Shown here: in pieces, positions 15,903-23,738 of the stretch
How positions within the stretch are numbered: the first letter of the stretch is position 1
Layout of the letters: every line of letters starts with the position of its first letter
Origin: Actinomycetota bacterium
GTDB taxonomy: Bacteria; Actinomycetota; Thermoleophilia; Gaiellales; Gaiellaceae
Direction of reading: 5' to 3'
DNA: 35,166 bases
Assembly (NCBI GenBank): GCA_005884945.1
Contig: VAYM01000116.1
Span: 1 to 35,166, forward strand
The notes under the pieces: model-generated
Databases searched by the model: none
Told to the model about the DNA's origin: nothing
Seen by the model: only the letters and a program-made list of their open reading frames with translations
Position numbers and translations under genes: made by a program

Positions 15903-16699
15903 GCAGCTCCTTTCACGTTGAGAACGTCAACCGGGCCGTCGCCGGAACCGACCTCGACGAGGCCGTGGCGCACGGCGTCGGATGCAGCGCGCGCCGCGGC
16001 CCGCGCCGCGTCTTCGAGCGAGTCGCCGCGTGCGAGACGTGCGGCGAGCGTCGCCGAGTGCGTGCAACCCGCGCCGTGCGTCGCAGCAACGTCGTGTCGC
16101 TGCACCTGAATCTCGAGGTGGTGCTCGCCGTCGAAGAGGTGATCGACCGCCTCGTCGCCGTGCCCGCCGGTGACGATCACGGCGGCCGCGCCGAGCTCGT
16201 AGATCACTTCCGCCAGCGCCTTTTTGACTTTCCAACAGCCTGTTGCAAGGTCAGTTCGGCTCGCGAGCGCCTCGGCCTCATGGAGGTTCGGGGTCACCAC
16301 GGTCGCAAGCGGGAACAGACGCGTCACGAGCGTCTCGACCGCGTCATCCTGCAACAGCCTCGCGCCCGAGCTTGCGACCATCACCGGATCGACGACGAGC
16401 GGCACGGGATGTTCCCCGAGGTAGTCCGCGACGGTCGCAATCAGCTCGCGCGAGAACAGCATCCCCGTCTTTGCAGCATCGACGCCGATGTCGTCGAACA
16501 CCGCGTCGAGCTGCGCGCGCACGAACTCAGGCGGCAGCGTGTGCACGTCCGTCACCGCGACGGTGTTCTGCGCCGTCAGCGCAGCGAGGACGGACGTCCC
16601 GTGGCAGCCGGCGGCCGCGAACGCCTTCAAGTCCGCCTGGATTCCTGCGCCGCCGCCCGAATCGGACGTGGCGATCGTCAGCGCGCGTGGAACGGTCAT
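15899..16699 (-). CDS. thiD: Hydroxymethylpyrimidine/phosphomethylpyrimidine kinase
   Basis: Phosphorylates HMP twice to HMP diphosphate. 266 residues. Motifs: [20 protein letters not shown] (substrate loop), [47 protein letters not shown] and a catalytic anion hole [16 protein letters not shown] 16699 was chosen because it follows an AGGGAG ribosome-binding site that is the 3' end of the TPP aptamer; the longer in-frame extension runs into the riboswitch. First gene of the thi operon, overlapping thiM by four bases. Confidence 0.94.
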   Translation of the reverse strand: MTVPRALTIATSDSGGGAGIQADLKAFAAAGCHGTSVLAALTAQNTVAVTDVHTLPPEFVRAQLDAVFDDIGVDAAKTGMLFSRELIATVADYLGEHPVPLVVDPVMVASSGARLLQDDAVETLVTRLFPLATVVTPNLHEAEALASRTDLATGCWKVKKALAEVIYELGAAAVIVTGGHGDEAVDHLFDGEHHLEIQVQRHDVAATHGAGCTHSATLAARLARGDSLEDAARAAARAASDAVRHGLVEVGSGDGPVDVLNVKGAA

Positions 16700-16702
16700 G
16701 GC

Positions 16703-16770
16703 TCCCTTCGCCGGTACGAACCGGATCAGGTTCGACGGGTGTGATCTCAGCCCGCGAGGGCACCCCGGTA
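16703..16770 (-). promoter_or_regulatory. TPP riboswitch (THI element) controlling thiDMEL
   Basis: Read on the minus strand, the conserved THI-box elements occur in order: ACCGGGGTGCC, then GGCTGAGA (pyrimidine-binding J3-2), CACCCGTCGAACCTGATCC (P4/P5 side) and ACCGGCGAAGGGA (diphosphate sensor). The spacing matches known TPP aptamers with a short P3. The closing AGGGA lies only four bases from the thiD ATG and doubles as its ribosome-binding site. Ligand binding would therefore block ribosome access directly. No terminator hairpin fits between aptamer and gene. Confidence 0.93.
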
Positions 16771-16775
16771 CGCCG

Positions 16776-16785
16776 AGGCTACCAT
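16776..16785. promoter_or_regulatory. Back-to-back -10 boxes for thi operon and methyltransferase
   Basis: On the plus strand TACCAT (16780-16785) ends seven bases before the methyltransferase GTG 16793. On the minus strand TAGCCT (16781-16776) would start thi transcription near 16769, at the first bases of the riboswitch. The two boxes share the TA at 16780-16781. Confidence 0.5.
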
Positions 16786-16792
16786 CGCTCTC

Positions 16793-17458
16793 GTGACGAT
16801 CGCGCGCTACGACGGGCTCGCGGAGTGGTACGAGCGCGAGTTTGCAGGCGACGGGCCGGCCCGGCAGACGGTGCTGGCTCTGCTCGGCGACGGCCCCGGC
16901 CGACTGCTCGACGTCGGGTGCGGAAGCGGAGCACACACCGCGACATTCGCCGAGCGCGGCTGGGACGTCGTCGGGGTCGACATCTCCGAGGATCTCCTCG
17001 ACCGTGCGCGTGCACGTGGCGTCGAAGTGATCAACGCCGACGCGGCATCATTGCCGTTCCCGGATGCGAGCTTCGACGCCGTCGTGTCGATGTGGACGCA
17101 CACCGACGTCGAGGATTTCGGTGCGGTCGTGCGCGACGGCGCTCGCGTGCTGCGACGAGGCGGAGCCTTCGTCTACCTCGGCGTGCACCCGTGCTTCGTC
17201 GGCCCGCACTCGGAGTTCGCCGGCGCCGTCGGCGTGCCGCGGCTACATGCCGGGCACTATCGACGAGCCGGGCGCTACACCAACGCACCGGGGCTCTCGC
17301 CGAGCGGCCTGCGAGCGAAGGTCGGCGCCACGCACCTGCCGCTCGCGTCCTTCGTCCAGGCGTTCGCGGACGCAGGCCTCCGCATCGAGTGCTTCGACGA
17401 GCCCGAAGCCGGCGGCCGCGACTTCCCGTACATGGTCGCGATCCGCGCGCGGCGATGA
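16793..17458 (+). CDS. Class I SAM-dependent methyltransferase
   Basis: A 221-residue methyltransferase of the UbiE/type 11 group. The SAM-binding motif I is [20 protein letters not shown], followed by acidic motif II VVGVDIS, motif [17 protein letters not shown] and motif [16 protein letters not shown]. The substrate is unknown; the C-terminal half ([16 protein letters not shown] onward) has no diagnostic residue. GTG 16793 fits a leaderless start after TACCAT. The stop overlaps the helicase ATG as ATGA, so the two genes are coupled. The tight coupling suggests co-expression but not a shared pathway. Confidence 0.88.
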   Translation: MTIARYDGLAEWYEREFAGDGPARQTVLALLGDGPGRLLDVGCGSGAHTATFAERGWDVVGVDISEDLLDRARARGVEVINADAASLPFPDASFDAVVSMWTHTDVEDFGAVVRDGARVLRRGGAFVYLGVHPCFVGPHSEFAGAVGVPRLHAGHYRRAGRYTNAPGLSPSGLRAKVGATHLPLASFVQAFADAGLRIECFDEPEAGGRDFPYMVAIRARR

Positions 17459-19755
17459 CGGTCACGGGCGCGGCGCTCTGGGACGATCTCCTCGAAACCG
17501 AGGAGGTCGCACACGTCTCGGAGACACCCTCCGTCGACGCGCGCAGGGCGCCGTTTCCAGACGACTTGCACCCGGGGGTGCGCGACGCGCTCGCTACACG
17601 CGGGCTCGCGGATCTGTACGTCCATCAGCGCGCGGTGTGGGACGCGGCGGCGAGCGGCAGGCACGTCGTCGTCACCACCTGCACCGCATCCGGGAAGAGC
17701 CTCGCGTTCAACCTCCCCGTGCTCGACGCGATTGCGCGCGAGCCGAAGCAGCGCGCGCTCTACCTGTACCCGACGAAGGCGCTCGCACAGGACCAGGCGC
17801 GCGTACTCGCCGAGCTGAAGGCGCCGCACGTCCGAGCCGCGATCTACGACGGCGACACGCCGACGGATCAGCGCCGGCAGATCCGCAAGTGGGCGAACGT
17901 GATCCTCACGAATCCCGACATGCTCCACGTCGGCGTGCTGCCGCACCACGATCGTTGGGCGGACGTGCTCCACAATCTTCGCTACGTCGTCGTCGACGAG
18001 GCGCACGTCTACCGAGGCGTCTTCGGCTCCCACGTCGGCAACGTGCTCAGACGTCTGCGCCGCCTCGCCGGCGTGTACGGCGCCGATCCGCAGATCGTCC
18101 TCGCAACGGCGACGATCGCGAACCCGGGTGAGCTCGTTCGCAACCTCGCGGGTGTCGACGCGACCGTGGTCGACGAGGACGCGGCGCCGCGGGCGGAACG
18201 AACCGTCCTCCTCTGGAATCCGGAGCTCCTCGACGCCGAGCTCGGGCTCCGCGCGAGCGCGCTCGGCGACGCGTCGCGGATCATGGCGGCGCTCGTTTCG
18301 CGCGGCCTGCGCACGATCTGCTTCGCCAAGAGCCGGAAGAGCGCGGAGCTGATCCACAAGTTCACGCGCGAGCGCCTCGACAAGGAGCTCGGCGAGCGCC
18401 TCGCGCCCTACCGCGCCGGCTACACGCCTGCGCAGCGGCGGACGATCGAGCGGCGGCTGGTCGAGGGAGAGCTCCTCGGCGTCTCCGCGACCGACGCACT
18501 CGAGCTCGGCATCGACATCGGGCTGCTCGACTGCGCGCTCTCGGTCGGCTTTCCGGGAACGGTTGCGTCGCTGCGGCAGCAATGGGGGCGAGCCGGGCGC
18601 CGCGGGCACGGCCTCGCGGTCCTCATCGCGTCGCAGGACGCGCTCGACCAGTACTTCATGCGCGAACCGGACGCACTCCTCGACCGGCGCGTCGAGGCCG
18701 CGATCCTCGATCACTCGAACCCGCGTGTCCTCGACGGCCACGTCCGCGCCGCCGCGTTCGAGGCGCCGCTCGACGACGCAGACCGCGCGGTGCTCGGCGA
18801 CGAGGCGCTCGAGCGGGCCGCGGTCCTGCCGGACCTCAAGCACACGAACTCCGGCTACGTCTGGGCGGGCCGCGAGTACCCAGCCGCGCAGACGAACCTC
18901 CGCTCGGCGAGCGCCGATTCGTTCGCAGTCGTCGAGGCCCAGACGGGAACCGTCCTCGGCATCGTCGAGCGCGAGCGCGCGTACTCAACCGTGCACGAGG
19001 GCGCCGTGTACCTGCACCTCGGCGAGAGCTACCTCGTCCACGAGCTCGATCTCCGCGCGCGAACCGCCGTCGTCACCCCGTACGCGGGCGACTACTACAC
19101 ACAGGCGAAGAAGGAGACGGCGACGACGATCGAGGAACCGCTGCGCGCGGAGCAACGCTGCGGGCTCGAGCTCACGTTCGGACGACTGTCGGTCACCGAG
19201 CGGGTCGTCGCGTACCAGAAGAAGTCCGTCCGCGACCAGGCGACCCTCGAGACCGTGCCGCTCGACCTGCCGGAGACGAGCTTCGAGACGGAGGCGATCT
19301 GGTACGTCCCGACCGACGAGCAGCTCGCCGGCCTGGAGAGGATGCCCAAGCTCCTGTCTGCGCTGCACGCGGCCGAGCACTCGATGATCGCGCTGCTGCC
19401 GCTCTGGGCGATGTGCGACCGCTGGGACATCGGCGGCCTCTCGACGAACATCCACTTCCAGACGGGCCGGCCGACGGTGTTCGTCTACGACGGGCATCCC
19501 GGCGGCGTCGGGATCGCCGAGCGCGGCTTCGCGGCGTTCGAGGGCTGGGTCGCCGACACGGAGCGGATGCTCGAAGGCTGTCCGTGCGCCGACGGCTGTC
19601 CGTCGTGCGTCCAGTCGCCGAAGTGCGGCAACCTCAACGAGATGCTCGACAAGGGCGCTGCCCTGACGCTCCTCCGCCGCCTCGTCGCGGCGTCTGTCGA
19701 TTCCGGCCACGCTCGTTCGTCGTACCGTCGAAAGCGACCCGAAGGAGGCATCTGA
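17455..19755 (+). CDS. DEAD/DEAH-box helicase with DUF1998 Zn-cysteine C-terminus (YprA/MrfA-like)
   Basis: A 766-residue superfamily 2 helicase. The N-terminal core has a Q-type HQRAVWDAA, Walker A TCTASGKS (Lys81), YLYPTKALAQDQ, DEAH (181-184) and ATATIANP. The second RecA domain has ICFAKSRKSAELI, VSATDALELGIDIG and QQWGRAGRRG (motif VI). The C-terminal DUF1998 region ends with the cysteine cluster CPCADGCPSCVQSPKCGN, as in Bacillus MrfA (YprA), a Zn-containing helicase involved in repair of mitomycin damage. The actinobacterial orthologue group is widespread. No MrfB-like exonuclease is adjacent. ATG 17455 overlaps the methyltransferase stop. The last 60 bases contain a probable promoter for the downstream DGPF/sigma genes. 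Confidence 0.92.
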   Translation: MTVTGAALWDDLLETEEVAHVSETPSVDARRAPFPDDLHPGVRDALATRGLADLYVHQRAVWDAAASGRHVVVTTCTASGKSLAFNLPVLDAIAREPKQRALYLYPTKALAQDQARVLAELKAPHVRAAIYDGDTPTDQRRQIRKWANVILTNPDMLHVGVLPHHDRWADVLHNLRYVVVDEAHVYRGVFGSHVGNVLRRLRRLAGVYGADPQIVLATATIANPGELVRNLAGVDATVVDEDAAPRAERTVLLWNPELLDAELGLRASALGDASRIMAALVSRGLRTICFAKSRKSAELIHKFTRERLDKELGERLAPYRAGYTPAQRRTIERRLVEGELLGVSATDALELGIDIGLLDCALSVGFPGTVASLRQQWGRAGRRGHGLAVLIASQDALDQYFMREPDALLDRRVEAAILDHSNPRVLDGHVRAAAFEAPLDDADRAVLGDEALERAAVLPDLKHTNSGYVWAGREYPAAQTNLRSASADSFAVVEAQTGTVLGIVERERAYSTVHEGAVYLHLGESYLVHELDLRARTAVVTPYAGDYYTQAKKETATTIEEPLRAEQRCGLELTFGRLSVTERVVAYQKKSVRDQATLETVPLDLPETSFETEAIWYVPTDEQLAGLERMPKLLSALHAAEHSMIALLPLWAMCDRWDIGGLSTNIHFQTGRPTVFVYDGHPGGVGIAERGFAAFEGWVADTERMLEGCPCADGCPSCVQSPKCGNLNEMLDKGAALTLLRRLVAASVDSGHARSSYRRKRPEGGI
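19695..19724 (+). promoter_or_regulatory. Putative ECF42-type promoter inside the helicase 3' end
   Basis: TGTCGA at 19695-19700 is followed after 17 bases by CGTCGTA (19718-19724). The first DGPF gene's GAAGGAGG site (19741-19748) and ATG (19755) lie at a suitable distance. From memory, ECF42 sigma factors in Streptomyces use a TGTCGA-type -35 in front of their DGPF genes, so this could be an autoregulatory promoter. Consensus recall is not exact. Confidence 0.45.
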
Positions 19756-20120
19756 TGCAGTACATGCTGCTGATCTACGACGACGAGTCCACCTGGGCGA
19801 CCATGCCGGAGAAGGAGCGCAATCACTGGTACGGCGAGTACACGGCGTTCACGAACGAGCTGCGCGAGAACGGCGCGTTCGTCGCCGCCGACCAGCTCCA
19901 ATCCTCCGCGTCCGCAACGACCGTCACCGTGCGCGACGGCGAGAAGCTCACGACCGACGGACCGTTCGCCGAGACCAAAGAGGCGCTCGGCGGCTACTAC
20001 CTGATCGACGTCGCGTCGGACGACGAGGCGATCGCATGGGCCGCGAAGATCCCCTCCGCGCAGTTCGGCCGCGTCGAGGTGCGACCGGTCGTGCAGATCC
20101 CGGCCGAGACGCAGGCATGA
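19755..20120 (+). CDS. DGPF/YCII-related protein 1
   Basis: A 121-residue protein of the YCII-related (DGPF) family, a dimeric alpha-beta ferredoxin-like fold. It starts MQYMLLIYDDESTW and holds the family motif [20 protein letters not shown] (about residues 65-84). Members are typically encoded next to ECF sigma factors and their activity is not firmly known. A strong GAAGGAGG site sits six bases before ATG 19755, and the start shares one base with the helicase stop. It is the first of three paralogues, which together with the sigma factor form one unit. Confidence 0.9.
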   Translation: MQYMLLIYDDESTWATMPEKERNHWYGEYTAFTNELRENGAFVAADQLQSSASATTVTVRDGEKLTTDGPFAETKEALGGYYLIDVASDDEAIAWAAKIPSAQFGRVEVRPVVQIPAETQA

Positions 20121-20467
20121 AGGTGCTCGCGCTCATCTACACGGATCCGAGGTCGTGGGAGACGGCGTCGGAGGCGGAACGCGAGGACGTCGGCGCCCGC
20201 TACCGCGCCTTCGGCGACCGTGCCGGCGAGTGCATCTTCGGCGGCGCCGCGCTCGCCTCCCCCAGATCGGCGACCACCGTCCGCGTTCGCGACGGCGAGA
20301 CGTTCGTCACCGACGGCCCGTTCGCCGAGACGAAGGAGGAGCTCGGCGGCTTCTACCTCTTCGAATGCTCCGGGCTCGACGAGGCGGGAGAGCTCGTCGC
20401 CGCGATTCCCGGGGCGGAACGCGGTGCGATCGAGCTCCGCGCCGCCTACGAGGAGGCTGCGGCGTGA
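20117..20467 (+). CDS. DGPF/YCII-related protein 2
   Basis: A 116-residue paralogue of its neighbours: [20 protein letters not shown] at the start and [20 protein letters not shown] in the centre. ATG 20117 overlaps the previous stop as ATGA. It is more acidic toward the C-terminus than paralogue 1 and has lost part of the N-terminal loop. Sequence divergence among the three copies is high outside the DGPF motif, so they are not recent duplicates. It may form heterodimers with the other copies; this is inference. Confidence 0.9.
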   Translation: MKVLALIYTDPRSWETASEAEREDVGARYRAFGDRAGECIFGGAALASPRSATTVRVRDGETFVTDGPFAETKEELGGFYLFECSGLDEAGELVAAIPGAERGAIELRAAYEEAAA

Positions 20468-20832
20468 AGTATCTGCTGCTGCTCAACAACGACGTTCGCG
20501 ACATCGAGTCGTGGCAGAAGCTCTCCGACGACGGGAAGAAGGCGCTGCGCACGAACGAGATCCCGAAGTGGAACGAGCTCTTCGGCTGGATCGCCGAGCA
20601 GGGCCTCGAGGTCGAAGGGCTCGAGCTCGCCGACCCCGCGGACGCGCGGGTGATCCGCATCCGCGACGGCGAGGCGATCGTCTCGGACGGCCCGTTCGCC
20701 GAGACGAAGGAGCTGCTCGGCGGCTACTTCCTCGCCGAGTGCAAGGACCTCGACCAGGCGATCGAGCTCGCCGAGCGCGTGCCGGTCGCGGCCAAAGGAT
20801 CGGTGGAGATACGACCGCTCGCGGGCCAGTAA
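20464..20832 (+). CDS. DGPF/YCII-related protein 3
   Basis: A 122-residue DGPF family member starting [20 protein letters not shown], with the motif [23 protein letters not shown] 20464 overlaps the previous stop as GTGA. The stop TAA overlaps the position where the sigma factor should begin (GTAA). It has an N-terminal insertion ([19 protein letters not shown]) relative to paralogue 2. Expected to be co-translated with the sigma factor. Confidence 0.9.
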   Translation: MKYLLLLNNDVRDIESWQKLSDDGKKALRTNEIPKWNELFGWIAEQGLEVEGLELADPADARVIRIRDGEAIVSDGPFAETKELLGGYFLAECKDLDQAIELAERVPVAAKGSVEIRPLAGQ

Positions 20833-22034
20833 CCGTCGACGCGGTCTTCCGCGAGGAGTGGGGACGTGCCGTTTCGATCCTCATCCGCGTCCTCGGTGAC
20901 TTCGAGCTCGCGGAGGACGCGGTTCAGGACGCGTTCGCGACCGCGCTCGAACGTTGGCCAAGGGACGGCACGCCTCGCAATCCAGGCGCGTGGATCGTCG
21001 CGGCGGCGCGCAACCGCGCGATCGATCGGATCCGGCGCGAACGGACGCTCGCCCGCAAGACCGAGCTGCTCGCCCGACTCGAGGAGCTTCGGACCGACGA
21101 GGAGGAAGAGGTGAGCTCGATCCCCGACGAGCGACTGAGTCTCGTCTTCACGTGCTGCCATCCCGCGCTTGCGCCGGAGGCTCGCGTGGCGCTGACGCTC
21201 CGTGAGGTGGCCGGGCTGCAGACGGGCGAGGTCGCACGTGCGTTCCTCGTGCCGGAGGCGACGCTCGCGCAGCGACTCGTCCGTGCGAAGCGGAAGATCC
21301 GAGACGCGGGCATTCCCTTCCGCGTGCCGCCGGACCACCTCCTGCCGGAGCGTCTTCGGTCCGTCCTCGCCGTGCTCTATCTCGTCTTCAACGAGGGCTA
21401 TTCCGCGACGGCCGGCGACGCGCTCGTGCGCCGCGACCTCTGCGACGAGGCGATCCGGCTCGCGAAGCTGCTCGCCGTGCTGATGCCGGACGAGGCGGAG
21501 GTGACGGGACTGCTCGCGCTCATGCTCCTCCACGACTCGCGCCGCGACGCACGCTCGGGGCCTGCCGGCGAGCTCGTCCTCCTCGAGGATCAGGACCGGA
21601 GTCTCTGGAACCGCGGGCGCATCGACGAAGGACTGCGGATCCTCGGTCGGGCAGTCGCGCTGCGGCGGCCCGGCCCGTACCAACTGCAGGCCGCGATTGC
21701 CGCACTCCACGCACAGGCTGCGACGCCGGACGACACCGACTGGCGCCAGATCGCCGCGCTCTATGCCGAGCTCGAGCGCTGGTCCGCGTCGCCGGTCGTC
21801 ACGCTGAACCGAGCGGTCGCGGTCGCGATGGCGGACGGATACGAGCACGGGCTCGCGTTGATGGACGGCCTGCCGCTCGACGGCTACCACCTCTACCACG
21901 CGGCGCGCGCGGATCTCCTTCGGCGTCTCGAGCGTCACGCCGAGGCGGCGACCGCGTACCGGCGCGCGCTCGATCTGACCGAAAGCGCACCCGAGCGGCG
22001 GTTTCTAACGCGTCGCCTCGCCGAAGTGTCATGA
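20829..22034 (+). CDS. ECF42-type sigma-70 factor with C-terminal extension
   Basis: About 401 residues. Sigma region 2 is [20 protein letters not shown] through [17 protein letters not shown] and [10 protein letters not shown]. Region 4 is [20 protein letters not shown] through [21 protein letters not shown] ~200-residue C-terminal extension with TPR-like helices ([32 protein letters not shown]) follows, as in the ECF42 group, whose genes sit beside DGPF genes. No ATG, GTG or TTG occurs near the expected N-terminus; homology points to GTA 20829, overlapping the previous TAA. The start is therefore uncertain. It probably activates the DGPF operon and itself. No anti-sigma gene is seen; in this group the C-terminal extension is thought to take that role. 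Confidence 0.85.
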   Translation, partial: VTVDAVFREEWGRAVSILIRVLGDFELAEDAVQDAFATALERWPRDGTPRNPGAWIVAAARNRAIDRIRRERTLARKTELLARLEELRTDEEEEVSSIPDERLSLVFTCCHPALAPEARVALTLREVAGLQTGEVARAFLVPEATLAQRLVRAKRKIRDAGIPFRVPPDHLLPERLRSVLAVLYLVFNEGYSATAGDALVRRDLCDEAIRLAKLLAVLMPDEAEVTGLLALMLLHDSRRDARSGPAGELVLLEDQDRSLWNRGRIDEGLRILGRAVALRRPGPYQLQAAIAALHAQAATPDDTDWRQIAALYAELERWSASPVVTLNRAVAVAMADGYEHGLALMDGLPLDGYHLYHAARADLLRRLERHAEAATAYRRALDLTESAPERRFLTRRLAEVS

Positions 22035-22041
22035 CCCCCGC

Positions 22042-22665
22042 GTGAAGACCGCCGCGCTGTGGGACATCCGGTTGCGGACGCCGAGGCTCGAGCTGCGCTT
22101 GCCGACCGACGACGAGCTGGACGCGTTCTACCGGGTCGCCGCAGCCGGTATCCACCCGCCGGACGAGATGCCCTTCGCGATCGCGTGGACCGACACGCTG
22201 AACGAAGCGGACTTCAAGGCGTTCCACCGCGGCACGTGGGAGCGGTGGACGCCGGAGAGCTGGACCTGCAACTTCGTCACGTTCCTCGACGGTCAGCCGA
22301 TCGGGTCGCAGACGATCGAAGCGGCCGAGTTCGCGTCGAAGAAGGCGGTGGGCACCGGTTCGTGGCTGGGGCAGGCGTATCAGCGTCGCGGCTACGGCAC
22401 GGAGCAACGTGCGGCGGTTCTCGAGTTCGCCTTCGCGGGCCTCGGCGCCGAGGCGGCGATCTCGGGCGCACTGTTCCCGAACCTCCCCTCGCAGCGAATC
22501 TCCGAGAAACTCGGCTACCGCGTGACCGGCGTCAGCGAGGTGTCGCCGCGCGCCGAGCCGATCCAGCACTACGACTACCGGCTCGACCGTGCCGACTGGC
22601 GCTGCCCGATCGACGTCGGGATCGAGGCACTGGAGCCCGCGCTCCCGCTCTTCGGCGCCGCTTAG
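22042..22665 (+). CDS. GNAT family N-acetyltransferase (RimJ/RimL type)
   Basis: A 207-residue acetyltransferase. It starts with RLRTPRLELRLPTDDELDAF, the typical RimJ/RimL N-terminus, and has the acetyl-CoA loop in GSWLGQAYQRRGYGTEQRAA, then LFPNLPSQRISEKLGYRVTG (motif B). The substrate is unknown; relatives acetylate ribosomal proteins, antibiotics or small amines. GTG 22042 lies seven bases after the sigma stop, so co-transcription is likely. The 3' end overlaps the convergent ligD stop by four bases. Confidence 0.87.
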   Translation: MKTAALWDIRLRTPRLELRLPTDDELDAFYRVAAAGIHPPDEMPFAIAWTDTLNEADFKAFHRGTWERWTPESWTCNFVTFLDGQPIGSQTIEAAEFASKKAVGTGSWLGQAYQRRGYGTEQRAAVLEFAFAGLGAEAAISGALFPNLPSQRISEKLGYRVTGVSEVSPRAEPIQHYDYRLDRADWRCPIDVGIEALEPALPLFGAA

Positions 22666-23738
22666 CCGCCGAGCGCCTTCAGCGCGTCGGTGAGCCGCTG
22701 CTTCGTCGTCAGCACGCCCTCGAAGAGATCGCCGTGCTTGCGGAGTCGCTCGAGGACGACCTCCATCGTGAACGCCAGCGGGTCGAGGTCCTCGTCGACC
22801 TCCTCCCAGCGGAGCGGGGTCGAGACAGGCGCCCCCGGGCGCGGCCGCACCGAGTAGACGGACGCGATCGTCTTCCCCTCGCCGTTCTGATTCGCGTCGA
22901 TGAGGACGCCGCGACGCTTCGACTTCGACCACTCCGTTGTCGCCAGCCCGCGATGCGTCCGCGCGATCGCGCCGGCGACGATCTCCGCGAACCGACGCGT
23001 ATCGTCGAACGTGTACCGCCGCTCGACGGGGACGAGCACGTGCATCCCGCGCCCGCTCGACGTCTTGGGGAAGCCGACGAGGCCGAACGCGTCGAGCGCC
23101 TGCTTGACGAGCAACGCGACCTGCACCGCCTCCTTGAAGCCGACGTCCGGTGAGGGATCGAGATCGAAGAGGACGAAGTCGGGCCTGTCGGCCTTGTCGA
23201 CGCGCGAGTACCACGCGTTCATGTCGATGCAGCCCATGTTCACCATCCAGAGCAGCGCGAGCTCGTCGTTCACGAGCGGGAAGTTCACCCACTTCTGCTT
23301 CCGCGGCGACTCGCGCGTCGACACGAGCGTGCGGAACGTCGGGATCCAGTCCGGCATGTGCGACGGCGCGTCCTTCTGGAAGAAGCGACCGGCCTCGATC
23401 CCGTCGGGCCAGCGCACCATCGTGAACGGCCTGTCCTTCAGGTGCGGGACGAGCGTGGACGCGACGGCGCGGTAGTACTCGATCAGGTCGCCCTTCGTGA
23501 TGTGCTCCTTCGGGAAGAAGACCTTGTCGAGGTTCGAGAACTTCAGCTCGCGCTCGCCCTTGACGACGCGGTCGGCCACCGGCTCCTCGCGACGCACCTC
23601 TTCCGCCGGCTTGTCCTCGCGCAGGCCCTGGTACGACGGCGCCCGCAGCCGGCCGTCGTGCGTCCACTCCACGAACTCGACCTCGCAGACGAGCTTCGGC
23701 TCGACCCAGATCACGTCGCCCTTCCGCACCTTCGGCAT
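22662..23738 (-). CDS. ligD: LigD fragment: ligase OB end plus polymerase/primase domain
   Basis: The 3' portion of a broken ligD. From ATG 23738 it encodes 358 residues: the tail of the ligase OB domain (GDVIWVEPKLVCEVEFVEWT, then GRLRAPSYQGLRED) followed by the POL domain from about residue 60. POL motifs are NLDKVFFPKEHITKGDLIEY, FVLFDLDPSPD (catalytic Asp pair), SSGRGMHVLVP and the late VYSVRPRPGAPVSTPLRWEE. The POL domain fills gaps and adds ribonucleotides at double-strand breaks. No ribosome-binding site or -10 box precedes ATG 23738, so separate expression is doubtful. The frame is shifted relative to the upstream PE-ligase part, and part of the OB domain is missing. Confidence 0.8.
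   Translation of the reverse strand: MPKVRKGDVIWVEPKLVCEVEFVEWTHDGRLRAPSYQGLREDKPAEEVRREEPVADRVVKGERELKFSNLDKVFFPKEHITKGDLIEYYRAVASTLVPHLKDRPFTMVRWPDGIEAGRFFQKDAPSHMPDWIPTFRTLVSTRESPRKQKWVNFPLVNDELALLWMVNMGCIDMNAWYSRVDKADRPDFVLFDLDPSPDVGFKEAVQVALLVKQALDAFGLVGFPKTSSGRGMHVLVPVERRYTFDDTRRFAEIVAGAIARTHRGLATTEWSKSKRRGVLIDANQNGEGKTIASVYSVRPRPGAPVSTPLRWEEVDEDLDPLAFTMEVVLERLRKHGDLFEGVLTTKQRLTDALKALGG

Noticed and set aside
16243-17454. A 404-codon upstream extension of the helicase frame
   Set aside because: It crosses antisense thiD, the riboswitch and the methyltransferase and is Arg/Ser-rich; the real helicase starts at ATG 17455.
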